Part shown: positions 17,056 to 25,509 of the stretch, piece by piece
Layout of the letters: each line of letters begins with the position of its first letter
Numbering within the stretch: the first letter of the stretch is position 1
Source: Paenibacillus pasadenensis
GTDB taxonomy: Bacteria; Bacillota; Bacilli; Paenibacillales; Paenibacillaceae
Assembly (NCBI RefSeq): GCF_023715725.1
Contig: NZ_JAMBOT010000001.1
Span: 744,001-808,000, forward strand
Direction: 5' to 3'
Length of the DNA stretch: 64,000 bases
Made by a program: the position numbers and the translations under genes
Notes under the pieces: model-generated
Database searches by the model: none
What the model saw: only the letters and a program-made list of their open reading frames with translations
What the model was told of the DNA's origin: nothing

Positions 17056-19080
17056 TTAAATCGCAGCCAATGGAACCGATTCCAAAGGCCTCAAGCTGAC
17101 TAGACGCAGCGACCATAAATCGATCATTTCATCTACAATTTCCTCTGTTTTCCTGCCGCCGCCCGTTGCCGTCAGCAGCTCCGCAATCGTTTGCCGACCG
17201 TCGGATTGCTCTAAAATCCGGAATACCTCTTCGGAGAGGCCCGTTTTGTATTTATCTCTAAAATGAAGCCGAATCTCGTAATTCGTCTGTTTTTCCCCTG
17301 CGGCTGAATAACCGACCGACATTTTCAGCTCGGAATTGTCCGGCCTTCTCGGCACAAAGGTTAAAAATAGCTCTTTAGCGACCGGCTGTTTGTCGATAAT
17401 GTAGTCCCCGATAATCAATGTATTGATATTGGTAGTCAGGAAGCTGACAATTGCATCTTCGATAGAATCGACAATCGGTTCGGCATTGTTGTTAAAGGAT
17501 GTATTGAGCAGCACCGGGACCCCCGTCAGCTTGCGGAAAGCCTCGATTAAAAGCCAATATTTCTCGTTCGTTTCCCGCGAAACGGTCTGAATGCGCGCAG
17601 TGCCGTCAACATGAGTGACCGCGCCAAGCAGAGCCTGTTTGTCCTCCTGCGTCTTCAACACAAAGTTCATATAAGAATAAGGCGCCTTCGTTTGCGGCAT
17701 GACGTAATAGTCGGCGACATGCTCCTCTTGAATCGAGGGAGCAAACGGGCGGTAGCCCTCCCGCTTTTTCACCATTGCATTAATAATGCGTTTGTTCTCC
17801 TCTGGACGGGGATCCGCCAAAATGCTCCGGTTGCCAAGCGCACGCGGACCGAATTCCGACCGGCCCTGCACCCATCCGATAACTGCGCCGTCCGCAAGCA
17901 GCTGGGCCGTCTCTTCAACGAGATGTTCGGTTTTACGGAAGGAAACAAAAGCTTCCCACTGCTTCAAAGCTTGATAAACACCGTCGTTAGGCTCAATCCC
18001 AGATCCCCAATACAGATGGCGCAGCGTCTCGGTCCCCTTATGCGGCTCAAGCTTGCGCGACGCCAGCAACGCGCCTCCCAGCGCATTGCCCGCATCATGG
18101 GCAGCAGGCTGAATAAATACCTCATCAAAAAGACCGGAATACAATATTTTGCCGTTCATGGTGCAGTTGTGAGCAACGCCGCCGGCCATGCAGAGCCTTT
18201 TATGCCCGGTCACCTGCTGATAATGCTGGAGCATATGCATAACGACGAGCTCAAGCGTTTCCTGCAGCGCGGCCGCAATGTCCATATGCTCCTGAGTGAA
18301 TTCTCCGCCCTTCAGCCTTGGTTCAAAGGAATCCATCAGTACGTAGTACCAGCTTCGGTTGAGACGGTACTTCCCTTCCGGGAGCAGAGTAAACGCTTTT
18401 TTGAACAGCCTCCGGAAAGTGGCGGGATTTCCATACGGCGCGAGGCCCATTACCTTGTACTCGTCATGTACGGTATACCCTAAAAACTCGATGACGACAT
18501 TGTAGAAGGAGCCAAGGCTGTCGTCGTTTAAAATAGTGCCCAGCAGCTTAAGCGAATCCCCTTCCGCGCTGAGGATGACGCCCGCATTTCCTTCCGGCGA
18601 AGCGCCGTCAATGGTGACGACAAGGGCATCGTCAAAACCGGACATATAATAAGCGCTTGCCGCATGGCAGTAATGATGGTTTTCCAGCATTACTTTTTCC
18701 ATGTTTACCTTCACTTTGAAGTGGCGGCCAAGCAGCTCGGCCAGCCATGCCTTGGGATCGGCGTACGGATAGTCACGGTACCGCTGACGATGGCCGATCG
18801 TTTCGAATTTAAGGTGGCTTTCCGCGCAGTAATACACAATTCGATCCACTTCATCCAGCTGGATTCCGCCGATCTCCAGGCATTTTTGTATTGCCTGCAC
18901 CGGCAGCTTGCCCGAATGTTTGACCCGATTGAGCCGCTCTTCCTCATAGGCTGCGACTACCTGTCCGTCCACAATTAATACTGCTGCCGAATCGTGAATT
19001 GTATCAGTTTTCAGGTTGATAGAGCTGAAGCCTTCCTCATGCGGCAAATCCGCGCCTCCGCTGATTCCAAGAATCTTCAT
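17056..19080 (-). CDS. NodU/CmcH-family O-carbamoyltransferase, copy 2
   Basis: This is a second 674-residue carbamoyltransferase, colinear with copy 1 without obvious length change. It has HDSAAVL, EEERLNRVKHSGK, HHYCHAASAYYMSGF, GGVAHNCTMNGK, QPAAHDAGNALGG and GRSEFGPRALGNRSILADPR. It also shares the C-terminal extension of about 90 residues with the pattern YEIRLHFRDKYKTGLSEEVFRIL. The two copies differ mainly near the N-terminus (residues 10-25), in the segment around 60-110 and in the last 80 residues. Both appear catalytically complete, so this is not a dead copy. It is 55 bp from copy 1 and 95 bp downstream of the exporter pair, in one operon. Which hydroxyl each enzyme modifies cannot be read from the sequence. 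Confidence 0.93.
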   Translation of the reverse strand: MKILGISGGADLPHEEGFSSINLKTDTIHDSAAVLIVDGQVVAAYEEERLNRVKHSGKLPVQAIQKCLEIGGIQLDEVDRIVYYCAESHLKFETIGHRQRYRDYPYADPKAWLAELLGRHFKVKVNMEKVMLENHHYCHAASAYYMSGFDDALVVTIDGASPEGNAGVILSAEGDSLKLLGTILNDDSLGSFYNVVIEFLGYTVHDEYKVMGLAPYGNPATFRRLFKKAFTLLPEGKYRLNRSWYYVLMDSFEPRLKGGEFTQEHMDIAAALQETLELVVMHMLQHYQQVTGHKRLCMAGGVAHNCTMNGKILYSGLFDEVFIQPAAHDAGNALGGALLASRKLEPHKGTETLRHLYWGSGIEPNDGVYQALKQWEAFVSFRKTEHLVEETAQLLADGAVIGWVQGRSEFGPRALGNRSILADPRPEENKRIINAMVKKREGYRPFAPSIQEEHVADYYVMPQTKAPYSYMNFVLKTQEDKQALLGAVTHVDGTARIQTVSRETNEKYWLLIEAFRKLTGVPVLLNTSFNNNAEPIVDSIEDAIVSFLTTNINTLIIGDYIIDKQPVAKELFLTFVPRRPDNSELKMSVGYSAAGEKQTNYEIRLHFRDKYKTGLSEEVFRILEQSDGRQTIAELLTATGGGRKTEEIVDEMIDLWSLRLVSLRPLESVPLAAI

Positions 19081-19175
19081 CGTTACACCCGTCCCTTTGT
19101 AGTTTAATCGTCCTATTACGTTGAATCTGGCATCGTTACCAGACTACCTGCAATGAGCTCAAGCAGTTCCTTGAA

Positions 19176-20915
19176 TTAGCTCGTCAACTGGGTTTGGTGC
19201 AAATGGTTATAGATTCCGCCGGATGCCAGCAGCTCTTCATGACTGCCCTGCTCCGCCACCGTTCCTCCTTCAATCACAACGATGGAGTCCGCCTTCTCGA
19301 TTGTGGAAAGCCGATGCGCGATTGCAATCGTCGTTTTCCCTTCCATCAGACGCTCGATTCCGCGCTGAACGGCCAGCTCCGAATCCGTATCCAGCGCTGA
19401 CGTTGCCTCATCGAGCAGTAAAATCGGCGCATTTTTCAATATTGCCCGGGCAATTGCGATGCGCTGTTTCTGTCCGCCTGACAATCTCGCCCCCCGCTCA
19501 CCGACGAGTGTGTTATAACCTTCAGGCTGTTCCATAATAAAGTCATGGGCAAAAGCCGCACGCGCCGCGTCCATCACTTCATCATCCGTTGCGTCCATTT
19601 TTCCATAGCGGATATTGCTCGCAATCGTCCCTTCGAACAAATAGGGCTCCTGCTGCACATAAGCCATTTTGTCGCGAAGCTCCTGCAGCGTATAGTCCGC
19701 AAAGCTTCTGCCGTCCACCGTAATCTCTCCGGAATCAGACCGATAGAAACCTAACAGTATTTTCATAATCGTGCTTTTCCCGCCTCCGCTTGGACCGACA
19801 AGCGCAACCATCTGCCCGCGTTCCACACGAAGATTCAGCCGGTCAAGCGTTTTTTTGGCTTGAAGATAGGCAAATGACACGTCATTAAACTCGATCATGC
19901 CTCCGCTGTTTGCGCTTTCGCTGCGCTTTTCTGGTAAGGGCACATCATATCTGTCCGGCTCCGCATCCGCGTCGAGCAGTTCAAAAACGCGGTCGGCGCC
20001 CGCCAGCGAAGTTTGCAAATCCGACCAAAACATCCCCAGGTTGCGGAATAAGCTCGTGACGTTCTCAAGCAGCAAAATAACCCCAAGCAGATTACCGATA
20101 GAGATTTGTCCATTAAGCATCATAAAGGCTCCGATAATAAAAGCGCCGCCGTTGTTGATCCACAGCAGTAAAAAGTTCGTGCCTGACAAATAGGCGCTCT
20201 TTTTTGACCGCAGCATGGATAGCAGGGCAAGCTTGCCTGTCGTCTCCTTATACTTGCCGTTCACTCCCTCTACCATCTGGAACGTTCGGCTAACCTGCGT
20301 GCCAGCGACAAGATTGGACAGCTGCTCCAGCTGCACGCTGGTTTGCTCCTGAATATCAGCGCTAATTTTGCGAAGCGGCTTGGCGTATCGGGTATTTACA
20401 TAAGTGGATACAAATCCAAGCGCGATCATCGCGATTGCGAATCTCCAGTCCATGTAGAACATAACGGCAGCCGAAATGCCTCCGCTCGCGATTAAGGAGA
20501 CTAGCATCAGCGCTTGTCCGGAAAAAGCTTTCTCCATCGTTTGCAGATCGTTCGTAATCCGGGACAAGCTGTCTCCGCTATGGTTGTTTTCATGGTAGCT
20601 GACGGGTAGCAGCTCCATATGGCGGAACACGCGCAGCCGCATGCTGTTCATCGCCGTTTTCACCGATTTGCCGAACCAATACTGCGCAAGCGGCGTCAGC
20701 GTACATAGAGCAACGATGACGAGCAGGAACTGCAGGCAAAGCACAACCACCGCATTCATGTCCTTTTCGTTCAATGCGTCGAGAATGGTAGAGACCAAAA
20801 GAGACGTAACGATGGATACGCTGGAGCTCAGAACGCCGAAGATTACGAGGCTGAAAAAGTACGATTTTTTATTCCGCTCCAGCATGCGGGCAAGCTTGGC
20901 AATTTGTTGGATCAC
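19176..20915 (-). CDS. ABC exporter, fused permease/ATPase (MsbA/LmrA-like), second of a pair
   Basis: This 579-residue half-transporter has an N-terminal six-helix type I exporter domain (about 1-310) and a C-terminal ATPase. The ATPase has Walker A GPSGGGKST, signature LSGGQKQR, Walker B ILLLDEATSALD with catalytic Glu, and an H-loop in IAHRLST. It starts with GTG at 20915, with GAGGGGG eight bases upstream, and follows the stop of the preceding exporter gene by three bases, so the two are translated together. Both half-transporters have complete ATPase motifs, so they could form a heterodimer with two active sites or two homodimers. Position inside the biosynthetic operon points to export of, or self-protection against, the product. 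Confidence 0.93.
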   Translation of the reverse strand: MIQQIAKLARMLERNKKSYFFSLVIFGVLSSSVSIVTSLLVSTILDALNEKDMNAVVVLCLQFLLVIVALCTLTPLAQYWFGKSVKTAMNSMRLRVFRHMELLPVSYHENNHSGDSLSRITNDLQTMEKAFSGQALMLVSLIASGGISAAVMFYMDWRFAIAMIALGFVSTYVNTRYAKPLRKISADIQEQTSVQLEQLSNLVAGTQVSRTFQMVEGVNGKYKETTGKLALLSMLRSKKSAYLSGTNFLLLWINNGGAFIIGAFMMLNGQISIGNLLGVILLLENVTSLFRNLGMFWSDLQTSLAGADRVFELLDADAEPDRYDVPLPEKRSESANSGGMIEFNDVSFAYLQAKKTLDRLNLRVERGQMVALVGPSGGGKSTIMKILLGFYRSDSGEITVDGRSFADYTLQELRDKMAYVQQEPYLFEGTIASNIRYGKMDATDDEVMDAARAAFAHDFIMEQPEGYNTLVGERGARLSGGQKQRIAIARAILKNAPILLLDEATSALDTDSELAVQRGIERLMEGKTTIAIAHRLSTIEKADSIVVIEGGTVAEQGSHEELLASGGIYNHLHQTQLTS

Positions 20916-20918
20916 CGG

Positions 20919-22703
20919 TTACGCCCCCTCTTGAGCCATCTGATCGGAATGTCCGGTTTGTGAATCTGCCTGATTGTGATACAGACGCTGATAGATTCCG
21001 TTCTGCGCAAGCAGCTCCGCATGGGTGCCGCTCTCCGCAATGCGGCCCTCATGCAAGACTAGTATGCAATCCGCATTCATGACCGTTGATAGCCTGTGCG
21101 CGACGACAAGCACCGTTCTGTTGCGCATCATGCGGTTAATCGCTTCCTGCACGAACTTTTCCGATTCCGTATCCAGCGCCGAGGTGGCCTCATCCAACAG
21201 CAAAATAGGAGCGTCCTTCATAATCGCCCGGGCAATGGCAATCCGCTGCCGCTGGCCTCCTGACAACTTTACGCCGCGCTCGCCGACAAGCGTCCGGTAC
21301 CCTTCCGGCAGCGCACGGATGAACTCGTGGATGTTCGCCTGTTTTGCTGCCCGTTCCACATCTTCCAGCTTGTAGCCGTCATCCGTGCAGGCAATATTTT
21401 CGGCGATAGAGCCCGGAAACAGGAAGGTATCCTGCGACACCTGCGAAATTAACGTTCGCGCAGCCGAAAGCTGCAAATCCGTCAACGGTTCGCCACATAG
21501 CCTGATACAGCCGCCCTGATAATCATAAAAACCGGTGATGAGCTTAAAAACGGTCGATTTGCCCGAGCCGCTTGCTCCAACCAAGGCGATTGTTTTCCCC
21601 TGCTCCAGCTTGAAGCTGATTCCATCCAGAACCTTTGATTTACCGTCGTAGGAGAAGCTGACATCCTGAAATTCAATTGCGGCAGCTTCAGGCACAAGCT
21701 TTTGCGGCTGTTTGCCCTCCATTCGCTCCGTCTTTTGATCCAGCAATTCATAGAGATGATCCGCAACGCCTGCGGTCATTTTGAACCGGCCGATCTGGCT
21801 CGGAATGTCCCCCATGCCCTGCACGAGGTAATTAATGAACTGGACAAACGCCAGCAATGCGCCAATCGTCAACAGATCTTGTTTGACCAGGTAGCCGCCG
21901 AACAGGAAAAAGCCTACCAGAGGAGCCGTCTGAACAAATATGCTCACGGAGCCAATTGCCGCGATCCGTTTCTCTATCCGCAGGAAGCTGCCCATCAGCT
22001 TATCGAGCAGCTGCCGGCATTTCTTGTACATGACCTCGGTCAGATTATAGGCTTTGATCATATGAATGCCGCCGATCGTATCCTGAACGACCGTATTCAT
22101 CCGCGCCATTTCCTGCTGCACCTCTGCCGAATATTTGCCCAGCGGTCTGCTGATCGTTCCGCTCAAAAAAGCCATGAGCAGCACCATGCCAAAGCAGAAC
22201 AGGGTAAGCTGCCAGTTCATGTAGAACATAATTGCAATACAGATCGTTACACGGAAAACATGGAAAACGAGAGAGGCAAGATCGGTGTTAATAAACCGTT
22301 CAATATCGTTCATTCCGCTGGTCATTCTGGAGCTGAAATCACCGGAATGGCGAGAATCGATATAGGAGATGGGAAGCCTGTTAATATGCTCGCCGACCGT
22401 ATTTTTGAGATCCCGGGCTACAGCGGCGCTGTACCGTCCCGATGCGTAGACGTTAAAAAAATTGACGACGGCGCCGATCAGAATGAACGCGATGAGCCAA
22501 TAAACCGACTCTACCAAACCCGATTTATCCTCGGACAACGTGGATGAAAATAACAGGTTAATAATATAGACAAGCAGGATATCGTTAGCCGCCATAATGA
22601 TTGTGCTCAGCAGCTTAACCGCAAGCCAGAACCGGTAGGGTCTAAGAAATGCAAACAGTCTGCGGATCGGAGAGTACGTAGACTGACGGTTTGCGATCTG
22701 CAT
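20919..22703 (-). CDS. ABC exporter, fused permease/ATPase (MsbA/LmrA-like), first of a pair
   Basis: This 594-residue half-transporter has a six-helix membrane domain (about 20-320) and a C-terminal ATPase: Walker A GASGSGKST, signature LSGGQRQR, Walker B ILLLDEATSALD and H-loop in VAHRLST. The catalytic Glu after Walker B is present. It is 56 bp downstream of the discrete ACP and directly upstream of a second, clearly different exporter subunit. The pairing recalls heterodimeric multidrug exporters of Firmicutes such as BmrCD, but those usually have one degenerate ATPase site, which is not seen here. It is likely to export the cluster product. Confidence 0.93.
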   Translation of the reverse strand: MQIANRQSTYSPIRRLFAFLRPYRFWLAVKLLSTIIMAANDILLVYIINLLFSSTLSEDKSGLVESVYWLIAFILIGAVVNFFNVYASGRYSAAVARDLKNTVGEHINRLPISYIDSRHSGDFSSRMTSGMNDIERFINTDLASLVFHVFRVTICIAIMFYMNWQLTLFCFGMVLLMAFLSGTISRPLGKYSAEVQQEMARMNTVVQDTIGGIHMIKAYNLTEVMYKKCRQLLDKLMGSFLRIEKRIAAIGSVSIFVQTAPLVGFFLFGGYLVKQDLLTIGALLAFVQFINYLVQGMGDIPSQIGRFKMTAGVADHLYELLDQKTERMEGKQPQKLVPEAAAIEFQDVSFSYDGKSKVLDGISFKLEQGKTIALVGASGSGKSTVFKLITGFYDYQGGCIRLCGEPLTDLQLSAARTLISQVSQDTFLFPGSIAENIACTDDGYKLEDVERAAKQANIHEFIRALPEGYRTLVGERGVKLSGGQRQRIAIARAIMKDAPILLLDEATSALDTESEKFVQEAINRMMRNRTVLVVAHRLSTVMNADCILVLHEGRIAESGTHAELLAQNGIYQRLYHNQADSQTGHSDQMAQEGA

Positions 22704-22759
22704 AGATGTCCCCCATTTTTTATAAGTTAGCCTTATGAATCGGGTATGAGTTGGGAGCC

Positions 22760-23026
22760 TTAGCTGCGCTCCTCAACAAATTGCTGAACGCTCGCTCTGA
22801 ATTCTTCTACGGTGGAGAAATTGTCGGGGATTAGAACTGCATCCTCCAGCTCGAGGTCAAATTCATTTTCCAGCGCTACAATCAATTTTACAAAGGCAAT
22901 CGAGTGCAGCCCTACAGATACAAAATCCAATTTCAGCACATTTTCGTCGACGGCTTGACCGATGTTTTTTTCCAGCACGCTGTTAAATCTTCCGTTAAAG
23001 CTTACCGTTTGCACTTGCTCGCTCAT
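22760..23026 (-). CDS. Discrete acyl carrier protein (second of two)
   Basis: This 88-residue acidic carrier protein is read from the second of two adjacent ATGs, which has better spacing to GGGAGG. The phosphopantetheine attachment serine is in VGLHSIAF, where the usual DSL/DSI is changed to HSI. The rest of helix II (VKLIVALENEFDLELED) is normal for a type II ACP. It lies between the FabG-like reductase and the exporters and is distinct in sequence from the other discrete ACP at 26713. It may carry a different intermediate, for example the malonyl unit or the chain handed to the type I modules. The family is certain, the specific role is not. Confidence 0.88.
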   Translation of the reverse strand: MSEQVQTVSFNGRFNSVLEKNIGQAVDENVLKLDFVSVGLHSIAFVKLIVALENEFDLELEDAVLIPDNFSTVEEFRASVQQFVEERS

Positions 23027-23054
23027 CATTAAACCTCCCTAAATGGATTGTCCT

Positions 23055-23795
23055 CTAAATCATGCCGCCATCCACAACAATCGTCTGGCCATAAATGTAG
23101 CTGGCCTCGCTGGAAGCGAGGAAGAGCGCTACCTTGGCCACTTCATCCGCTTCACCAAAACGTCCGCATGAAATTTTCTCTATAAACTGACGCCGGATTC
23201 GCTCCGGCACCTTCTCCAGCATGTCCGTCGCAATATAACCAGGGGCGATCGCGTTTACACGAATTCCTTTGCCGCCCACTTCTTTGGAAAGCGCACGGGT
23301 CAAGCCAATAAGTCCCGCCTTGGAGGCGCTGTAATTCGTTTGGCTCGCGGCGCCGGCCATACCAATTACCGAGGCGATATTCACGATAACGCCGCTTCGC
23401 TTGCCGATCATTGCAGGCAGCACCGCCTTGCAGCAGTTATAGGCGCCTTTTAAATTCGTGTCGATGACGTTGTCCCAAGAGGACTCCTCCATCAGCATCA
23501 AAAAGCCGTCTTCCGTTACGCCGGCATTGTTGACCAGCACGTTGATTGGTCCCCGTTCCTGAACCGCCGCTTCTACGACTGCAAGCGCTGCATCATGGCT
23601 GGATACATCCAGCGCAACCGCTTTTGCCTGCTTCCCTTGGGCTGTCAGATCGGCTTCCAGCTGTAAAGCTGCGGACTCACTGCTCCGGTAGGTAAAAATA
23701 ACGCTGGCCCCTTCGTCCGCAAACCGTTTTACAATTGCCTGCCCGATTCCTCGTGCTCCTCCGGTCACAAAAACAAGCTGGCCGTCAAACCTCAA
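23055..23795 (-). CDS. FabG-like 3-oxoacyl-ACP reductase (short-chain dehydrogenase)
   Basis: This 246-residue SDR enzyme has the cofactor loop TGGARGIG near the N-terminus, NNAG in the middle, the catalytic Ser in NIASVIG and Tyr/Lys in YSASKAG, and the C-terminal IVVDGGMI. It reduces beta-ketoacyl-ACP to beta-hydroxyacyl-ACP with NADPH in FabG-type systems. The start is a TTG at 23795, overlapping the stop codon of the upstream ketosynthase-like gene by four bases, with a strong GGAGGTGA site five bases before it. Translational coupling to that gene, and its place among discrete KS, DH and ACP genes, indicate a dedicated ketoreductase of a type II PKS rather than the housekeeping FabG. Confidence 0.93.
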   Translation of the reverse strand: MRFDGQLVFVTGGARGIGQAIVKRFADEGASVIFTYRSSESAALQLEADLTAQGKQAKAVALDVSSHDAALAVVEAAVQERGPINVLVNNAGVTEDGFLMLMEESSWDNVIDTNLKGAYNCCKAVLPAMIGKRSGVIVNIASVIGMAGAASQTNYSASKAGLIGLTRALSKEVGGKGIRVNAIAPGYIATDMLEKVPERIRRQFIEKISCGRFGEADEVAKVALFLASSEASYIYGQTIVVDGGMI

Positions 23796-24979
23796 GGACT
23801 CACCTCCGTGAACCTGGAGAGCACGACGCAGTGCAAGCCTCCATTGACATCGTATCCGTTTACCAGAATAGAACGGTAACGTCCAGGGCGCGGCTGCTGA
23901 TGCACGATCCCAAGCTCCAGCGATGGATCCGGTGTCACGCAGCCCGCTGTTAAAGGCATGCAGCCTTTGGCAATAGCTAACGCCCCGGCGACCGTATTCA
24001 TGGAGAACGATGCGCCCAGCGTTTCCCCTACCGCTCCTTTAATGGAGGCTGCGGGAATGGAAGCTGACCGCTCACCGAACAGCTCGCGAATCGCTTCCGC
24101 TTCTGCCCTGTCGGCAGCAGGCCTTCCGCCGGCCGCCATTAAAATTCCGTCCATATCGTCCGGGCCGAGAGCGGCGTTCGCAAGCGCCAGCTCCATTACC
24201 TGACGTATCGCTGCTGAACCAACAAACCCCTCCAGCTTCTGGTCAGGACGGCTTGCACCGGCTAAGCTGGCACATCCGGCTACCTCGCATAAAATGCGTT
24301 CCGGGCTGCTCCTGGTTACACTCTCCGGCTCGAGCAGCAATGCAGCAGCCCCCTCGGTAAGCCGCGTACCGCTTCGATTTTCATCCAGCGGTCTGCAGAG
24401 GTAATGCTCATCCTCGGTGACGTGATGATGCAGCTTGAATGCATTGAACAGCTCGGGACAATATTCTTCCACCCCGCCGCACAGGACGGCATCCGCCTTG
24501 CCGCTTTGGAGCAGATCAGCGGCATACGCAACGGCGTTGCTGCCCATCAGGACGGTGCTCGCCCCTTGCAGCTTCAAATTCATGCAGGTATGCCCGATGC
24601 CGGAGTTATAGAGCGTGCTGGCAAAAACCGTCGGACTGACCGCATCAACGCCGCCGGACACAATTTGCTGGCTCAAAGCAAGATTGGAAACGACCGGTCC
24701 GTAACCTGTCGTAAACACGGTTCCGATTCGCGTGCGGTCCATCCCTTCTCTCTCCAGCCATTCCTCGTCCAGCACCTGTTTTGAAGCGCTCAAGGTCAGC
24801 CGCGAGAAGCGGTCCATCCGTCTGGCAGCCTTATTATCGATGCGCTGCGGAAAATCAAGCGGCAGATCAAGTTGGGCGGGATCGAGGCCTGCTGAATTGT
24901 TGATCCCATTCCAATATTCATCCGCACCGGACCCTGCACAGCTGATCGCTCCTACGGCCGTAACAAATATTTTCTGCAT
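23792..24979 (-). CDS. Ketosynthase-like protein lacking the active-site Cys and both His: chain-length-factor (KS-beta) type
   Basis: This 395-residue thiolase-fold protein aligns with FabF/KS proteins, with conserved ADLLQSGKADAVLCGG spacing. Aligning it without gaps to FabF from the GGxE motif puts a Val where the Cys nucleophile should be (segment STVLMGSNAV). The HGTxTxxND motif is absent, and the second KS His motif (TGHxxGA) reads VGETLGA. All three catalytic residues are therefore gone although the fold signature remains, which is the mark of the chain-length-factor or KS-beta partner of type II PKS heterodimers. An intact KS is encoded two genes upstream and a FabZ-like DH sits between. 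It is less likely to be a housekeeping FabF, which would keep Cys-His-His. Confidence 0.82.
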   Translation of the reverse strand: MQKIFVTAVGAISCAGSGADEYWNGINNSAGLDPAQLDLPLDFPQRIDNKAARRMDRFSRLTLSASKQVLDEEWLEREGMDRTRIGTVFTTGYGPVVSNLALSQQIVSGGVDAVSPTVFASTLYNSGIGHTCMNLKLQGASTVLMGSNAVAYAADLLQSGKADAVLCGGVEEYCPELFNAFKLHHHVTEDEHYLCRPLDENRSGTRLTEGAAALLLEPESVTRSSPERILCEVAGCASLAGASRPDQKLEGFVGSAAIRQVMELALANAALGPDDMDGILMAAGGRPAADRAEAEAIRELFGERSASIPAASIKGAVGETLGASFSMNTVAGALAIAKGCMPLTAGCVTPDPSLELGIVHQQPRPGRYRSILVNGYDVNGGLHCVVLSRFTEVSP

Positions 24980-25045
24980 ATGCCACTCCCGAAGTCAGTG
25001 TAAAATAACTGGCCGTGCTAGTTCAGCGCCGCATTATATACGCAA

Positions 25046-25501
25046 TTAAATGGACTGGCACAGCGTCAGCATGCCGGTTGCGACAGTCAGACCGCCAACT
25101 GCAGCCTTACATTTAATCTGATGGAACTTATGAAAGGATTCGATTAATTCCGCCTCTACCATGAACGTATCGCCTGGCACAACGGGATGAAGAAACTTGA
25201 TGTTGTTGACGGCGCTCAAATAAAATTTAGTTGCCGGTTGACTGTCCGCCTTGCAAAACATCAAACCGCCCACCTGAGCCATCGTTTCAATCATCAGCAC
25301 CCCCGGAAACAGCGGTTCATCAGGAAAATGTCCTGCGGTCCAATGTTCGTTCATGCTGATGTGTTTGTAGCCTTTAGAACGTTTCATATATTCAACTTCT
25401 ACCATGCGGTCCACCATGAGGAACGGATACCGGTGCGGCAAAGCTTTTGTTATTTCAATAACGGACTCCATGCCAGGCAACTCCCACTCCTGAGTATTCA
25501 T
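25046..25501 (-). CDS. FabZ-like beta-hydroxyacyl-ACP dehydratase
   Basis: This 151-residue single hot-dog protein carries LPHRYPFLMVDR and the FabZ active-site helix beginning GHFPDEPLFPG (catalytic His) and continuing IETMAQ (catalytic Glu). FabZ enzymes remove water from beta-hydroxyacyl-ACP to give trans-2-enoyl-ACP. Placed with KS, KS-beta, KR and two ACPs but without an enoyl reductase, it would yield conjugated double bonds on repeated cycles. The ATG at 25501 lies just after the KS stop codon (25510), with GGAAG close upstream, so it is part of the same operon. A purely fatty-acid role is possible but the genomic setting argues for secondary metabolism. Confidence 0.92.
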   Translation of the reverse strand: MNTQEWELPGMESVIEITKALPHRYPFLMVDRMVEVEYMKRSKGYKHISMNEHWTAGHFPDEPLFPGVLMIETMAQVGGLMFCKADSQPATKFYLSAVNNIKFLHPVVPGDTFMVEAELIESFHKFHQIKCKAAVGGLTVATGMLTLCQSI

Positions 25502-25509
25502 GACGCTTC

